64,000 nucleotides of DNA from Fluoribacter dumoffii NY 23 (GCF_000236165.1 NZ_CM001373.1:3564325-3628324), one strand, 5' to 3'; shown: positions 28,028 to 36,818, counted from the stretch's first letter. Notes: generated by a model not told the origin, from the sequence alone. Translations and numbers: made by a program.

Positions 28028-28807
28028 AGCAGGAGCATCTGTCCCCAGAGCGCTGTTAATTGCATCGATTAACTTAGGATCATCTTTAAAGCGATATTGC
28101 AAATTTTCTTGCCCCACATTTTCAAAAAGTGTTTGGCATATTTCGGTAAAAGTTTTCTCTGAGTTATTGATCATTAACCAGGTAAGAACACTGGATTCAG
28201 AATGTAAGTCTTCTTGGCGCATTGTTTTTGGCAAATCAGAATTATACTCATGCATGGCATTAGGTACTAATCCACCGCTTAAGAATTTTTCCCTGTATTT
28301 AGGGCAGGTTGAAGCAATAAACTGACTGAATGGAATATGTTCGATGACCATTTTTTCTTTTTCCTTGTCATAACCTTCGCTATCAATACCTGCTTCCAAT
28401 TTTAAAAGGATAAGTGGGGTCGCTTTACCATAAAACTTATGAATCCAAGATCGGTCTGTATGGGATTTATTGCTCTGAAGAAAATACATTAAATCTTGCA
28501 GAGAACCACATGCCCCCCACGCAAAAGGATCTTCATTAAATTTTTGATAGCGTTCTACATTAGAAAAACGAATAGCCTTCAAATGCTCTGCAGAAATACG
28601 AGGAGTAAATCCATCTTGTTGTTTCAAGACTTCAAGGTCGCGTGCATCTGCACGGATGAGTAGAGACTGTCTTTGCAGCTTAATGATGTGCTCACCAACT
28701 ACAGGATCACTGTCTATTAACATTTTAGTTAACCTTTGACAAAGGCCGGTTCCAGTTCCAGTTCCAGTTCCTTTTGGGAAAAATTTTAAAGAATATTTTG
28801 ACCACAT
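28016..28807 (-). CDS. Candidate cholera-toxin-like ADP-ribosyltransferase effector
   Basis: 263 residues, no signal peptide. The pattern follows the R-S-E class of ADP-ribosyltransferases. LLIRADARDLEVLKQQDGF (Arg52) matches the toxin LYRADSR-type NAD-binding strand and the IKQSGG-like helix after it. A serine strand (ACGS, Ser102) falls at the place of the STS motif. The ExE motif is Glu149-Lys-Glu151, eight and ten residues before a HIPFSQF segment that mirrors GIPYSQI of cholera toxin A. Arg-to-Glu spacing is close to the toxin's. The start at 28807 has GGGGAT upstream; ATG 28723, after a GT-repeat, also has AAAGG. A PmrA-like box precedes it, pointing to Dot/Icm export. The STS site is degenerate, so activity is not assured. 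Confidence 0.6.
   Translation of the reverse strand: MWSKYSLKFFPKGTGTGTGTGLCQRLTKMLIDSDPVVGEHIIKLQRQSLLIRADARDLEVLKQQDGFTPRISAEHLKAIRFSNVERYQKFNEDPFAWGACGSLQDLMYFLQSNKSHTDRSWIHKFYGKATPLILLKLEAGIDSEGYDKEKEKMVIEHIPFSQFIASTCPKYREKFLSGGLVPNAMHEYNSDLPKTMRQEDLHSESSVLTWLMINNSEKTFTEICQTLFENVGQENLQYRFKDDPKLIDAINSALGTDAPALHL
28748..28771. repeat. Hexanucleotide tandem repeat inside the ART-like gene
   Basis: Four head-to-tail copies of RGTTCC on the plus strand, coding on the minus strand for the Gly-Thr repeat GTGTGTGTG near the protein N-terminus. Copy-number changes keep frame, so the effect would be linker length rather than on/off switching. Confidence 0.9.
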
Positions 28808-28845
28808 AACTATCCCCATACAACAAAATAAAAAAATATGGTTCT

Positions 28846-28878
28846 ATTATATAAAGCAAATATTAAATAAATATTAAG
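28846..28878 (-). promoter_or_regulatory. PmrA-like tandem box and -10 of the ART-like gene
   Basis: On the minus strand CTTAATATT and TTTAATATT occur as a direct repeat with a two-base spacer (28859-28878). TATAAT follows seven bases downstream (28846-28851), about 40 bases before the ATG at 28807. This is the form reported for PmrA-activated Dot/Icm effector promoters in Legionella and Coxiella: tandem TTAAT-containing half-sites taking the place of the -35. I did not find a second such pair in this window. Confidence 0.7.
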
Positions 28879-28979
28879 CAGGATGGCCAAATAAAAAAAT
28901 CATGGGATTTCTTTTGCAATCTATGCACAAGAAAATTCCTGGGTTTATTGATATGTATAGAGACAAGAGGGGTGAGGAG

Positions 28980-30149
28980 TTATTGTGACATGCCTTGTGC
29001 ATGCTCAATGAATAATCGTTTTATAGGAGTAAATCGATTACATAAAGTTAACCCCAAGCCGCGTAATCCCACAATGGGCATAAAAGAATTACTAAATAAA
29101 CGTTTAAAGCCTTCCATCAATAGTATAATTTGCCATACTTCATTTTTGCGCGCGCGCTGATAAGCACCTAATGCCTTGGGGGAGACAAGTCTATCATGGG
29201 CAGTATCCAGACACTGAATCCAGGAACGTATGTCAGCCAAGCCCAAGTTTAAACCCAAACCCGCCAAGGGATGGATAGTATGTGCTGCATCACCAAGGAG
29301 CAACCAACGATTTCCTGCGTAGTGTTTGACATGCCTCATTTGCAAAGGAAAATAGTGACGGGGGCTTTGCAGTTCAACCTTCCCCAACTTATTGGCAAAA
29401 GCCTTGCTCAACGAATCATTAAATTCCTGCTCGGAAAAATTCATTAATTTTTTTGCCTGTTCCGGGGTGGTAGACCAAACTATTGAACATTGATGTGCAT
29501 CGGCTAGAGGTAAAAATGCCAAAGGTCCATCGGCGCGAAATACTTGATAAGCAGTACCTTGATGGGCGTTTTCTACAGATACAGTGGCGACCAGGGCATG
29601 CTGATCATAAGACCAGCTGGTTAGTGGCACCTTGAGTTTTTGGCGTACTGGTGAATTGGCACCGTCAGCAATCATTAACAAGTGTCCTTCCCAGGTCTGC
29701 TGATTACTGCACACTTTAACCCCCCACTCCTCGCAAAATACTTCGTCAACACAATGGTTAGGAAATAGGTGAATTGAAGGTTGAGCGGAAACTTGTTGTA
29801 ATAAAGCGTGTTTCAAAACGGATTCCTCGATGATGCTCCCCAGATTTTTTGCCCCCACAAAGCATGAATCAAAATCTATATGGGCTTTACTTTCAGCATC
29901 CCAAACATACATGCGGCGATAAGGGGAAAGGCGTGAATTTTGCACATGTTGCCATACATTTAATTGGTGCAGCAGTTCCTGGGAGGCATGGTTAATCGCA
30001 TAGACCCGGACATCGGGTTTTGCACAGTCAGCCGTCAATGAGCCTGCATCAATGACTGCTACAGAGTAACCACGTTGAGCCATAGCTAAAGCAGCAGTTA
30101 AACCAACTACCCCACCACCTACAATCAATACATTAAACTGCAGACTCAT
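28980..30149 (-). CDS. ubiI: FAD-dependent ubiquinone hydroxylase, UbiI (VisC)-like
   Basis: A 389-residue class A flavin monooxygenase for ubiquinone-ring hydroxylation. The N-terminal Rossmann motif is VLIVGGGVVGLTAALAMA, the NADPH/FAD DG motif is LMIADGANSPVRQ, and the late GD motif is LLLGDAAHTIHPLAGLGLNLG. Gene order ygfB-pepP-ubiH-ubiI is that of E. coli, and the placement identifies it as the UbiI/VisC member. It is 16 bases downstream of ubiH on the same strand. Confidence 0.85.
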   Translation of the reverse strand: MSLQFNVLIVGGGVVGLTAALAMAQRGYSVAVIDAGSLTADCAKPDVRVYAINHASQELLHQLNVWQHVQNSRLSPYRRMYVWDAESKAHIDFDSCFVGAKNLGSIIEESVLKHALLQQVSAQPSIHLFPNHCVDEVFCEEWGVKVCSNQQTWEGHLLMIADGANSPVRQKLKVPLTSWSYDQHALVATVSVENAHQGTAYQVFRADGPLAFLPLADAHQCSIVWSTTPEQAKKLMNFSEQEFNDSLSKAFANKLGKVELQSPRHYFPLQMRHVKHYAGNRWLLLGDAAHTIHPLAGLGLNLGLADIRSWIQCLDTAHDRLVSPKALGAYQRARKNEVWQIILLMEGFKRLFSNSFMPIVGLRGLGLTLCNRFTPIKRLFIEHAQGMSQ

Positions 30150-30165
30150 TTCATTTCCTTAATCA

Positions 30166-31365
30166 CTATTTTTGCGGCTTAGGCAACGCAATTTCACAAA
30201 CCAAATCAGGGATCACTCCGCCGAAACCGCGGGCATACCGTGCTAAAAGATTTTTTAATGCAGGAATATTATCAAAAGCAATCAATCCTAACCCACGCGC
30301 AATTCCCAATCCTGGTAAACGGCTAGTAAAAACCTGGATCAAACCATCAGTGAAGCGAGTAATCGCTTTCTGATCATGTGACCGCAAGCGCATATAATGG
30401 GATATCATTGCCTCATTAAGCCCTTGCTCGGCAATGCACTGAGCTAAAGTTGCCACGTCTCTGAGTCCAAGATTAAAACCTTGTCCGGCTACGGGATGCA
30501 GCGTATGGGCTGCATTACCTACAAAAACCACTGGCCATCGGGTTTGTGTGGGCATTAAAACTTGCTGTAGGGGAAAAGAAGAACGTTTACCCGCTTTCGT
30601 AAACCGCCCTAAACGATAACCAAATACCTCGTGTAATTCTTTTAAAAAATCTCCCTCGGATAAAGACAACAAACGTTCTGCTTCCTTAGGGGGAACAGCC
30701 CATACTAAAGACATTCGATTTTCTTGCATGGGTAAAAGTGCCAATGGCCCATACTGGGTAAAACGTTCGTAGGCACGATGTTGATGTGGTTTAAGCAAAC
30801 CGATATTAGCGACAATAGCATGTTGTCCATACAGTTTGGTCCTGGAAGGCAAAGAGCAAAAACGACGTGCTTCGGAATGCGCCCCATCGGCCGCAACAAT
30901 TAAACGCGCAACCACATTTATTTCTCCGGAATCAGCAAGAATTGTTGCTGCATGGTTCTCATAATCCAACGCATGCAATTTCGCCGGGGCGATTATCTGG
31001 TCATGGGGTAATAATTGGTGCAAGGCCTGGTTTATATGCTGCATTTCCGCGACATATCCCAAAGGGGCATCCCTATTTCCTTGCAAACGCGAGATCCCAA
31101 AATGATGCTGATCAGAGACGTGGATCGTTTCTATGGGAGTTACATGGTGTGCCAGCAGATCCCATACCCCAAGCATGTTTAAAATACGCCGGCTGGCCGG
31201 CGATAAGGCCAGGGAACGTGCATCAAAATCAGGATTTATCTTGTCGTCAAAAGGCTTGGCTTCTACTAATAAAGTACTGTAGCCTAATCCTTGCAAAGCA
31301 AGCATTAAAGTGGCACCCGTCAAGCCACCGCCAATAATCAGGATGTCAATCTCTTTACTAATCAC
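30166..31365 (-). CDS. ubiH: 2-octaprenyl-6-methoxyphenol hydroxylase UbiH
   Basis: A 399-residue flavin hydroxylase of the same family: ILIIGGGLTGATLMLAL, DG motif IVAADGAHSEARRF, GD motif VFVGNAAHTLHPVAGQGFNLG. In the GD motif the usual Gly-Asp is Gly-Asn (FVGNAAH), which is normal for UbiH proteins. The start overlaps the pepP stop by eight bases. Part of the conserved ygfB-pepP-ubiH-ubiI operon. Confidence 0.88.
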   Translation of the reverse strand: MISKEIDILIIGGGLTGATLMLALQGLGYSTLLVEAKPFDDKINPDFDARSLALSPASRRILNMLGVWDLLAHHVTPIETIHVSDQHHFGISRLQGNRDAPLGYVAEMQHINQALHQLLPHDQIIAPAKLHALDYENHAATILADSGEINVVARLIVAADGAHSEARRFCSLPSRTKLYGQHAIVANIGLLKPHQHRAYERFTQYGPLALLPMQENRMSLVWAVPPKEAERLLSLSEGDFLKELHEVFGYRLGRFTKAGKRSSFPLQQVLMPTQTRWPVVFVGNAAHTLHPVAGQGFNLGLRDVATLAQCIAEQGLNEAMISHYMRLRSHDQKAITRFTDGLIQVFTSRLPGLGIARGLGLIAFDNIPALKNLLARYARGFGGVIPDLVCEIALPKPQK

Positions 31366-32665
31366 GCATTAATGCCTCAATTTCATGGATTTCCACAGGT
31401 AATGCTGCGGTTAATACCTCATGCCCTGTTTTAGTTACTGCTACATCGTCTTCAATACGTACGCCAATACCCCACCACCGTTCTTCAACTCCGGGAATGT
31501 TTGCACTAATGTATAAACCCGGTTCCACAGTTAAAACCATACCGGGTTCCAAAGCACGCCATTCGCCATTAATTTTATACAGGCCGCTGTCATGCACGTC
31601 TAATCCTAACCAATGTCCCGAATTGTGCATGTAAAAGGGCTTATATGCTTCTTTGGCGATCAATTCCTCAATATCTCCATTTAAAATCCCCAATGAGCAT
31701 AATCCTTCCGTAAGAATACGAACCATGATTTCTTGTATCTTATTCCATGGAAGACCCGGCTTCACTGCTGCAATCCCTGCCTTTTGTGCCTTCAGCACAA
31801 GCTCATAGATACTTCTTTGTTCCGGGCTGAATGCACCATTAATTGGAAAGGTTCTGGTGATATCGGCCGCATAATTTTCGTACTCTCCCCCTGCATCAAT
31901 GAGTACCAGGCTGCCTCGGTGCAATGGCTTGCTGTTCTCGGTGTAGTGTAAAACACAAGCATTTTCGCCACAGCCAACGATAGGGTCATAAGCCACACTG
32001 CGACATCCGTGACGGCTGAATTCATAAATGAGTTCGGCTTCAAGCTGGTATTCATGTTCCAGATGTTTGCAACGACGCATCGCCTGCTCATGGGCTTTAA
32101 CAGAAATACTTGCTGCCCGCCGCATCAACTCCAGCTCGGCCTCGCTTTTAAATAAACGCATTTCCCCTAATATAGGCCCTAAATCACACAGCTGATCAGG
32201 TGCTTTAACTCCTCGACGAACCTGATTTTTAAGGGTCTTCAAGGTGTTCGTGATGGTTTTTTCTATCTCGGGGTTGCAAGCAAAGGCATAATAAATAGCG
32301 GACTTTCCATTTAATAATTTCGGTAATTCCTCTTCCACACTGCTAATAGGAAATGCGGCTTGCATGCCCAATTCGGAAACTGCTCCATCCTGTCCCAAAC
32401 GCTTCCCTGTCCATTGTTCTTCAGCAGGATTGCGCAAGCGATTAAATAAGATACTTTGATTCTCAACTCCGGCAATAAGAACAAGCAGCGCATCCGGCTC
32501 GTTAAACCCCGTAAGATAATAAAAATTACTGTCCTGGCGAAAACGATAATGCGCATCGCCATTACGTATTATTTCGTGGGCGGCAGGGATAAGGGCAACA
32601 CTTCCTTGGGGCAGCTTGTGCGCTAATTGGTTTCTTCTTGATTGGTATTCTTGTTGGGAAATCAT
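31358..32665 (-). CDS. pepP: Xaa-Pro aminopeptidase P
   Basis: A pitta-bread metallopeptidase (435 residues; E. coli PepP 441) that removes the residue before a penultimate proline. The N-terminal domain opens SQQEYQSRRNQLAHKL and contains FYYLTGFNEPDA. The dinuclear metal ligands are in LIDAGGEYENYAADITRTFP (two Asp), HNSGHWLGLDVHD (His), TVEPGLYI (Glu) and GVRIEDDV (Glu). Second gene of the ygfB-pepP-ubiH-ubiI operon. Confidence 0.94.
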   Translation of the reverse strand: MISQQEYQSRRNQLAHKLPQGSVALIPAAHEIIRNGDAHYRFRQDSNFYYLTGFNEPDALLVLIAGVENQSILFNRLRNPAEEQWTGKRLGQDGAVSELGMQAAFPISSVEEELPKLLNGKSAIYYAFACNPEIEKTITNTLKTLKNQVRRGVKAPDQLCDLGPILGEMRLFKSEAELELMRRAASISVKAHEQAMRRCKHLEHEYQLEAELIYEFSRHGCRSVAYDPIVGCGENACVLHYTENSKPLHRGSLVLIDAGGEYENYAADITRTFPINGAFSPEQRSIYELVLKAQKAGIAAVKPGLPWNKIQEIMVRILTEGLCSLGILNGDIEELIAKEAYKPFYMHNSGHWLGLDVHDSGLYKINGEWRALEPGMVLTVEPGLYISANIPGVEERWWGIGVRIEDDVAVTKTGHEVLTAALPVEIHEIEALMRD

Positions 32666-32678
32666 AGTAACATCCTTT

Positions 32679-33263
32679 TTAATGAGTTATTCCAGCATGA
32701 CCGCCGCGCTCTCTTTCATTCATAATTAAATCGCTATGCAAGCGAAGCACTGCCATCCTTGCATATTCACTGACTTCCATTAATGCACGTTCGTCTTCTT
32801 CGTCAACATCCAGGGTATCACAGTCAAGTTCGGCAAACTCGATAAGATGCTGAAAGGCATCCTGGGCTTCCTCTTCATGAAACTGGCTGGGATTAATACC
32901 TGCCAAAGTCAAAGCCTGGGTAAACCCCTCACACCATTCACTAAACGCTTGCGCCCGCACCAACAAGGTTTCCTGCTCATCAGGAAGCAACATTTCAAAT
33001 CCAAAATCCATCGTATTAATTTGTTGCTGGCTTATAGAAAAAACAGAAAACATGGCTAAAATGGCATTGCGGCTGGCTTCATCTTTTTTATTATTCAATA
33101 GCGCTCGCAAGTAAGCTTCTCCTTGGCTGTCAGCACCAGCACACAAATAGCCGCACATCATTCCATGCAATAAACTAGCAGATACATGCAACATCAATAC
33201 AGCTATTGTTGCAGCAAATTCATCATAATCGGGCAGGTGCAAATGTTCTCTTTCTTCAGACAT
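32679..33263 (-). CDS. ygfB: UPF0149 (YgfB-family) protein
   Basis: About 194 residues, acidic and helical. Family marks are LHGMMCGYLCAG near residue 35 and the C-terminal acidic block TLDVDEEDERALMEVSEYARMAVLRL. The ATG at 33263 is chosen; the upstream in-frame codon at 33269 is TTG. In Pseudomonas the homologue regulates an antibiotic-resistance operon; here only its classical place at the head of the pepP-ubi operon is seen. Divergent from zapA, as in other gammaproteobacteria. Confidence 0.85.
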   Translation of the reverse strand: MSEEREHLHLPDYDEFAATIAVLMLHVSASLLHGMMCGYLCAGADSQGEAYLRALLNNKKDEASRNAILAMFSVFSISQQQINTMDFGFEMLLPDEQETLLVRAQAFSEWCEGFTQALTLAGINPSQFHEEEAQDAFQHLIEFAELDCDTLDVDEEDERALMEVSEYARMAVLRLHSDLIMNERERGGHAGITH

Positions 33264-33396
33264 ATTCAACTCATTTATAGAAAATTACTCATGATAACCG
33301 ATTTAAGGCAAGCGTTCATCCTACTAATTGCTGCTTGCGAGCAAAATTGTTACTATTCATAGCAAGCTCTTATGGAATTGCAAAGGTCTTATTATT

Positions 33397-33720
33397 ATGA
33401 CACAAATGAAATCATGTACGGTTAAATTACTCAATAAAACGTATGAAATTAAATGTCCGGAAGGTGAGGAACCTAACTTGCTGCTTGCGGTGCAAAAACT
33501 AAACCATCAGATCGTGATTAATAAAAAGAAAGCAAAGCAGCTGGACAATTTTCAGACGTTGTTGCTTGCTGCCCTTGATATCAGTCATGAACTAATCTTA
33601 TGCAAAAACAAGCAGGCACACCAACAACACCAAGTCACCCAATTTATTAACTCCCTGGAAAATAAAATTAATAAAATGGTGGGGGGTGACTTAATGGAGC
33701 GCATTCCGGAAATAGATTGA
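33397..33720 (+). CDS. zapA: Cell division protein ZapA
   Basis: 107 residues. The N-terminal beta-hairpin binds FtsZ (CTVKLLNKTYEIKCPEGEE) and the long C-terminal helix (residues about 65-100) dimerises. The ATG at 33397 is used; the in-frame codons from 33328 encode no family-like residues. It is divergent from ygfB, the ancestral arrangement. In many gammaproteobacteria the 6S RNA gene follows zapA; here only 100 bases separate it from the next gene, and 6S RNA is found instead at 40.1 kb. Confidence 0.85.
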   Translation: MTQMKSCTVKLLNKTYEIKCPEGEEPNLLLAVQKLNHQIVINKKKAKQLDNFQTLLLAALDISHELILCKNKQAHQQHQVTQFINSLENKINKMVGGDLMERIPEID

Positions 33721-33742
33721 TTTATTCCTGATTTTGTAAAGC

Positions 33743-33759
33743 CCCCCGCTTGACGGGGG
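33743..33759 (+). terminator. GC hairpin after zapA
   Basis: CCCCCG, loop CTTGA, CGGGGG, followed by an AT-rich but not T-only run. It lies 23 bases after the zapA stop and probably ends its transcript. Confidence 0.55.
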
Positions 33760-33819
33760 ATAAAATTCATTGCGCTATTCATCTGATGGATAAGCAGCTT
33801 GCGATTAAAAGGACTTAGA

Positions 33820-35391
33820 ATGAGACGCCAGTGGTATATCGGATTTGGGATATCTTTATTAATTCTGCTTGCCCTCTTTGCTATGTTTCATAGTCTTCGA
33901 TGGTTTGTCGCTTTTCTAATCCCTCTGGTTGTGATTTGGATCTATGATTTAATTCAGAAAGAACATTCCTTGTTACGTAATTTCCCCATCTTAGGTCATG
34001 TACGTTATTTTCTCGAATTTCTGCGTCCAGAAATCCAGCAATACTTCATCGCTACCGATGAAAGTGAGCTTCCTTTCAATCGTGAAATACGTTCTCTCAT
34101 TTATGAGCGTGCAAAAAATACTCGTGATACGGTTCCTTTTGGCACCGAACGCGATATAACCAGCGTTGGATATACCTGGGCCCTTCATTCACTGGCTCCC
34201 AAACATCATGGAGAGGTGGAATCACGGATTATAGTGGGGGGGCCTGACTGCCTCCAACCTTACAACGCCTCCCGGCTTAATATTTCCGCCATGAGCTTTG
34301 GGGCGTTGTCTGCCAATGCGATTATGGCCATGAATAAGGGTGCCCTGCTTGGAGGGTTTGCCCAAACTACCGGTGAAGGCGGCTTAAGCACCTATCATCT
34401 GCAAGGAGGGGACCTGGTATTTCAATTCGGAACAGCCTATTTCGGATGCCGCGATGCCGACGGCAATTTTGATGAAAAAGAATTTGCTGCCGAAGCAAAC
34501 CGTAAAGAAGTAAAGATGATAGAAATTAAACTCTCCCAAGGTGCGAAACCGTCACACGGGGGTATTTTGCCAGCAGCCAAATTGACTGAGGAAATTGCAA
34601 AAGTAAGAAAAGTCTCGATGGGCAAGGACGTTATTTCACCGATGGCTCATTCTGCTTTTACTACCCCGATGGAGTTACTTTATTTCATAAAAAGATTACG
34701 TGACTTATCTCATGGCAAACCCATTGGCTTTAAATTGTGTTTGGGGCGCAGAGATGAATTTCTTGCGATATGCAAGGCGATGTTAAAAACAAACATCCTT
34801 CCTGATTTCATTACCGTGGACGGGGCAGAAGGAGGAACCGGGGCTGCGCCGGAAGAATACGTGAATTTTATTGGTACGCCTTTGGAAGCAGGATTGGTTT
34901 TTGTCCATAACGCGTTAGTCGGAATAAATGTCCGGGATAAAATTCGCATTATTTGTAGTGGTAAGGTTGCAAATGGATTTGATTTGCTGACCAATATCGC
35001 CTTGGGTGCTGATATGTGTAATTCTGCACGCGCAATGATGATGGCCACAGGTTGTGTCCAATCAAAACAGTGTAATGCGAATACTTGCCCCACAGGGGTA
35101 GCTACGCAAAATAAGCGCTTACAATATGGGTTGGTGGTCGATCTGAAAAAATATCATGTCGCCAATTTCCATAAAAATACGATGAAAAGCTTTTTGGAAA
35201 TGGTGGGTTCGCTTGGTATAGATAACCCCAGCGATTTAAAACCTCATCACATCATGAGAAGAGTCAATGTGCAAGAAGTCAAAACCTTTGACCGGATTTA
35301 TGAATACCTTACTCCTGGACAATTATTAGGATCTGACATTCCAGAAAGTTATAAACTTCACTGGGAAAAGGCCAATCCAGATAAATTTTAA
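33820..35391 (+). CDS. FMN-binding glutamate synthase-family protein, membrane-anchored
   Basis: 523 residues. Two N-terminal membrane helices (YIGFGISLLILLALFAMF, WFVAFLIPLVVIWIY) precede a GltB-like (beta/alpha)8 flavin barrel: ISAMSFGALSANAI, GEGGLSTYH, DGAEGGTGAAPEEY and GADMCNSARAMMMATGCVQ. The cluster cysteines CVQSKQCNANTCPTG are present, as in the 3Fe-4S site of glutamate synthase. It lacks the amidotransferase and C-terminal domains, so it is not a complete GOGAT; natural substrate unknown. The start at 33820 has AAGGA seven bases before it. Confidence 0.88.
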   Translation: MRRQWYIGFGISLLILLALFAMFHSLRWFVAFLIPLVVIWIYDLIQKEHSLLRNFPILGHVRYFLEFLRPEIQQYFIATDESELPFNREIRSLIYERAKNTRDTVPFGTERDITSVGYTWALHSLAPKHHGEVESRIIVGGPDCLQPYNASRLNISAMSFGALSANAIMAMNKGALLGGFAQTTGEGGLSTYHLQGGDLVFQFGTAYFGCRDADGNFDEKEFAAEANRKEVKMIEIKLSQGAKPSHGGILPAAKLTEEIAKVRKVSMGKDVISPMAHSAFTTPMELLYFIKRLRDLSHGKPIGFKLCLGRRDEFLAICKAMLKTNILPDFITVDGAEGGTGAAPEEYVNFIGTPLEAGLVFVHNALVGINVRDKIRIICSGKVANGFDLLTNIALGADMCNSARAMMMATGCVQSKQCNANTCPTGVATQNKRLQYGLVVDLKKYHVANFHKNTMKSFLEMVGSLGIDNPSDLKPHHIMRRVNVQEVKTFDRIYEYLTPGQLLGSDIPESYKLHWEKANPDKF

Positions 35392-35449
35392 TTGGCGAGG
35401 GCAGAAATCGGATTCTGCTCCCCATAACAGGCTGCACCACTTCCGCCAG

Positions 35450-36004
35450 TTACTTCCACTTGATATTACAGCCAAGGCTTGGTTTTTGCTCGGCATGTAC
35501 CGGGGTTCCTGCCAGGATGTTGTCGAGTGCGCTTTGTAAGTGAGAGCCGGTTACCGGTTTGTTATTTCCCGGAGTGGATTCATCCAGACATCCCCGATAC
35601 ACACACAACATGTCTTTATCAAAAATATAAAAATCAGGGGTACATGCTGCTTTATATGCTTTTGCAACTTCTTGTGTTTCATCATATAAGTAAGGAAACG
35701 AATAACCGCAGTTTTCTGCTTCCAGGCGCATTTGCTCCGGTCCATCTGCAGGATATTTTTCTGCATCATTGGAGCTGATTGCAATAAACCGGATTCCTTT
35801 TGCCTGATATATTTCCGCCAATTCAACTATTTTTGCCTGCACATGTTTCACATAGGGACAATGATTGCAAAGAAACATAATAACTGTGGCGATTGGAGAT
35901 TTAATGTGTTCTAGAGAAACCAGTTGATTGTTACGTGTATCGACTAAAGTAAAATCAGGGGCTTTGCTTCCTAATGGAAGCATGGTTGAAGCAGTTGCTA
36001 CCAT
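35450..36004 (-). CDS. Thioredoxin-fold (AhpC/TSA-like) protein
   Basis: 184 residues: APDFTLVDTRN at the start of the fold, active-site-like FLCNHCPYVKHV (CxxC), then RFIAISSNDAEKYPADGPEQM and CTPDFYIFDKD with the cis-proline. The CNHCPY form marks a widespread subfamily of thioredoxin-like proteins called thioredoxin family or AhpC/TSA. No signal peptide, so cytosolic. Redox partner unknown. Confidence 0.85.
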   Translation of the reverse strand: MVATASTMLPLGSKAPDFTLVDTRNNQLVSLEHIKSPIATVIMFLCNHCPYVKHVQAKIVELAEIYQAKGIRFIAISSNDAEKYPADGPEQMRLEAENCGYSFPYLYDETQEVAKAYKAACTPDFYIFDKDMLCVYRGCLDESTPGNNKPVTGSHLQSALDNILAGTPVHAEQKPSLGCNIKWK

Positions 36005-36104
36005 AATATCCTCGTATAAATAAAAATTCGGCAGCGTATTGTACCTGTTAAACAGGCATTAATGCATTAGGGTTGTTTTCATTTTAAGAGGAATGAAAAA
36101 ACCA

Positions 36105-36818
36105 TTAACTGATGGTGCAAAAACTTTTTCGATCCTCTGCAGCAAGGATTTCGTTGGTGTCTGGCTCTTTGGTCCCACTTTCCAAATCAAGGGTTTTGGT
36201 TTGATTTACAAAGGTCGTATAGGCACAATTTAGTGAGCCTGAAAAAGGGAATAAATTGTAATGACTCTCAATGTCTTTAGTTTCTATTAAACCAAGGGCC
36301 GGATCGTAAATTATAAATGTACCATCTTCCCAAATGTCGCGAATGATGATGCAATGATCTGATTGACTCCCATTTTTTTTAATTCCGAGTATTACTATTT
36401 TCGATTTTAACTGCGCAGCAAAGTTAATCTCATCCGCTTTAGAAACCTCTTTTAATGCTTTTTTATCACTGTATAAATTAAATAATGCCAGAGTCTTTGA
36501 AATAGCTATTGATCTCATTCCGGATTGCCGACATACACCCATTTCACCGTCGGTGTTTAACAAGCCGGATAACTGCCGTTGTTCGATTAATTCGGCAATA
36601 AAGGTTCGCTGGTTTGCCTTAACATCTACAGGATGAGGTTTATATCCAAAAGCAAACCTTTGGCTTATTAATCGAAGGTGTGACTCCTCTATACGGTTTT
36701 CACCATAGATTAGGGAAAGAACTGTAGCAACGCACGCAATTCCACATGAGCTATTTTTTTCCTGCATGTAAATTGAATGAGATTGGCCGCGGGAGTCAGT
36801 AAAAGTTTTAAAAGGCAT
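36105..36818 (-). CDS. Papain-like (C39/C70-type) cysteine protease candidate
   Basis: About 237 residues, no signal peptide. A Gln-Cys-His-Asp layout is visible: YMQEKNSSCGIACVATVLS (oxyanion Gln, nucleophile Cys, helix start), SDHCIIIRDI (His) and IYDPALG (Asp). This is the pattern of bacteriocin-processing C39 and AvrRpt2-type peptidases. No ABC transporter is attached or adjacent, so a bacteriocin role is unlikely; a translocated protease is a fair guess in this genus. The ATG at 36818 is used; the codon at 36839 is TTG. The gap of about 200 bases to acnA holds nothing I recognise. Confidence 0.55.
   Translation of the reverse strand: MPFKTFTDSRGQSHSIYMQEKNSSCGIACVATVLSLIYGENRIEESHLRLISQRFAFGYKPHPVDVKANQRTFIAELIEQRQLSGLLNTDGEMGVCRQSGMRSIAISKTLALFNLYSDKKALKEVSKADEINFAAQLKSKIVILGIKKNGSQSDHCIIIRDIWEDGTFIIYDPALGLIETKDIESHYNLFPFSGSLNCAYTTFVNQTKTLDLESGTKEPDTNEILAAEDRKSFCTIS

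Noticed and set aside
33721-33819. 6S RNA after zapA, its usual place
   Set aside because: Fewer than 100 bases are available and only a short GC hairpin is present; a much better 6S candidate lies at 40.1 kb.
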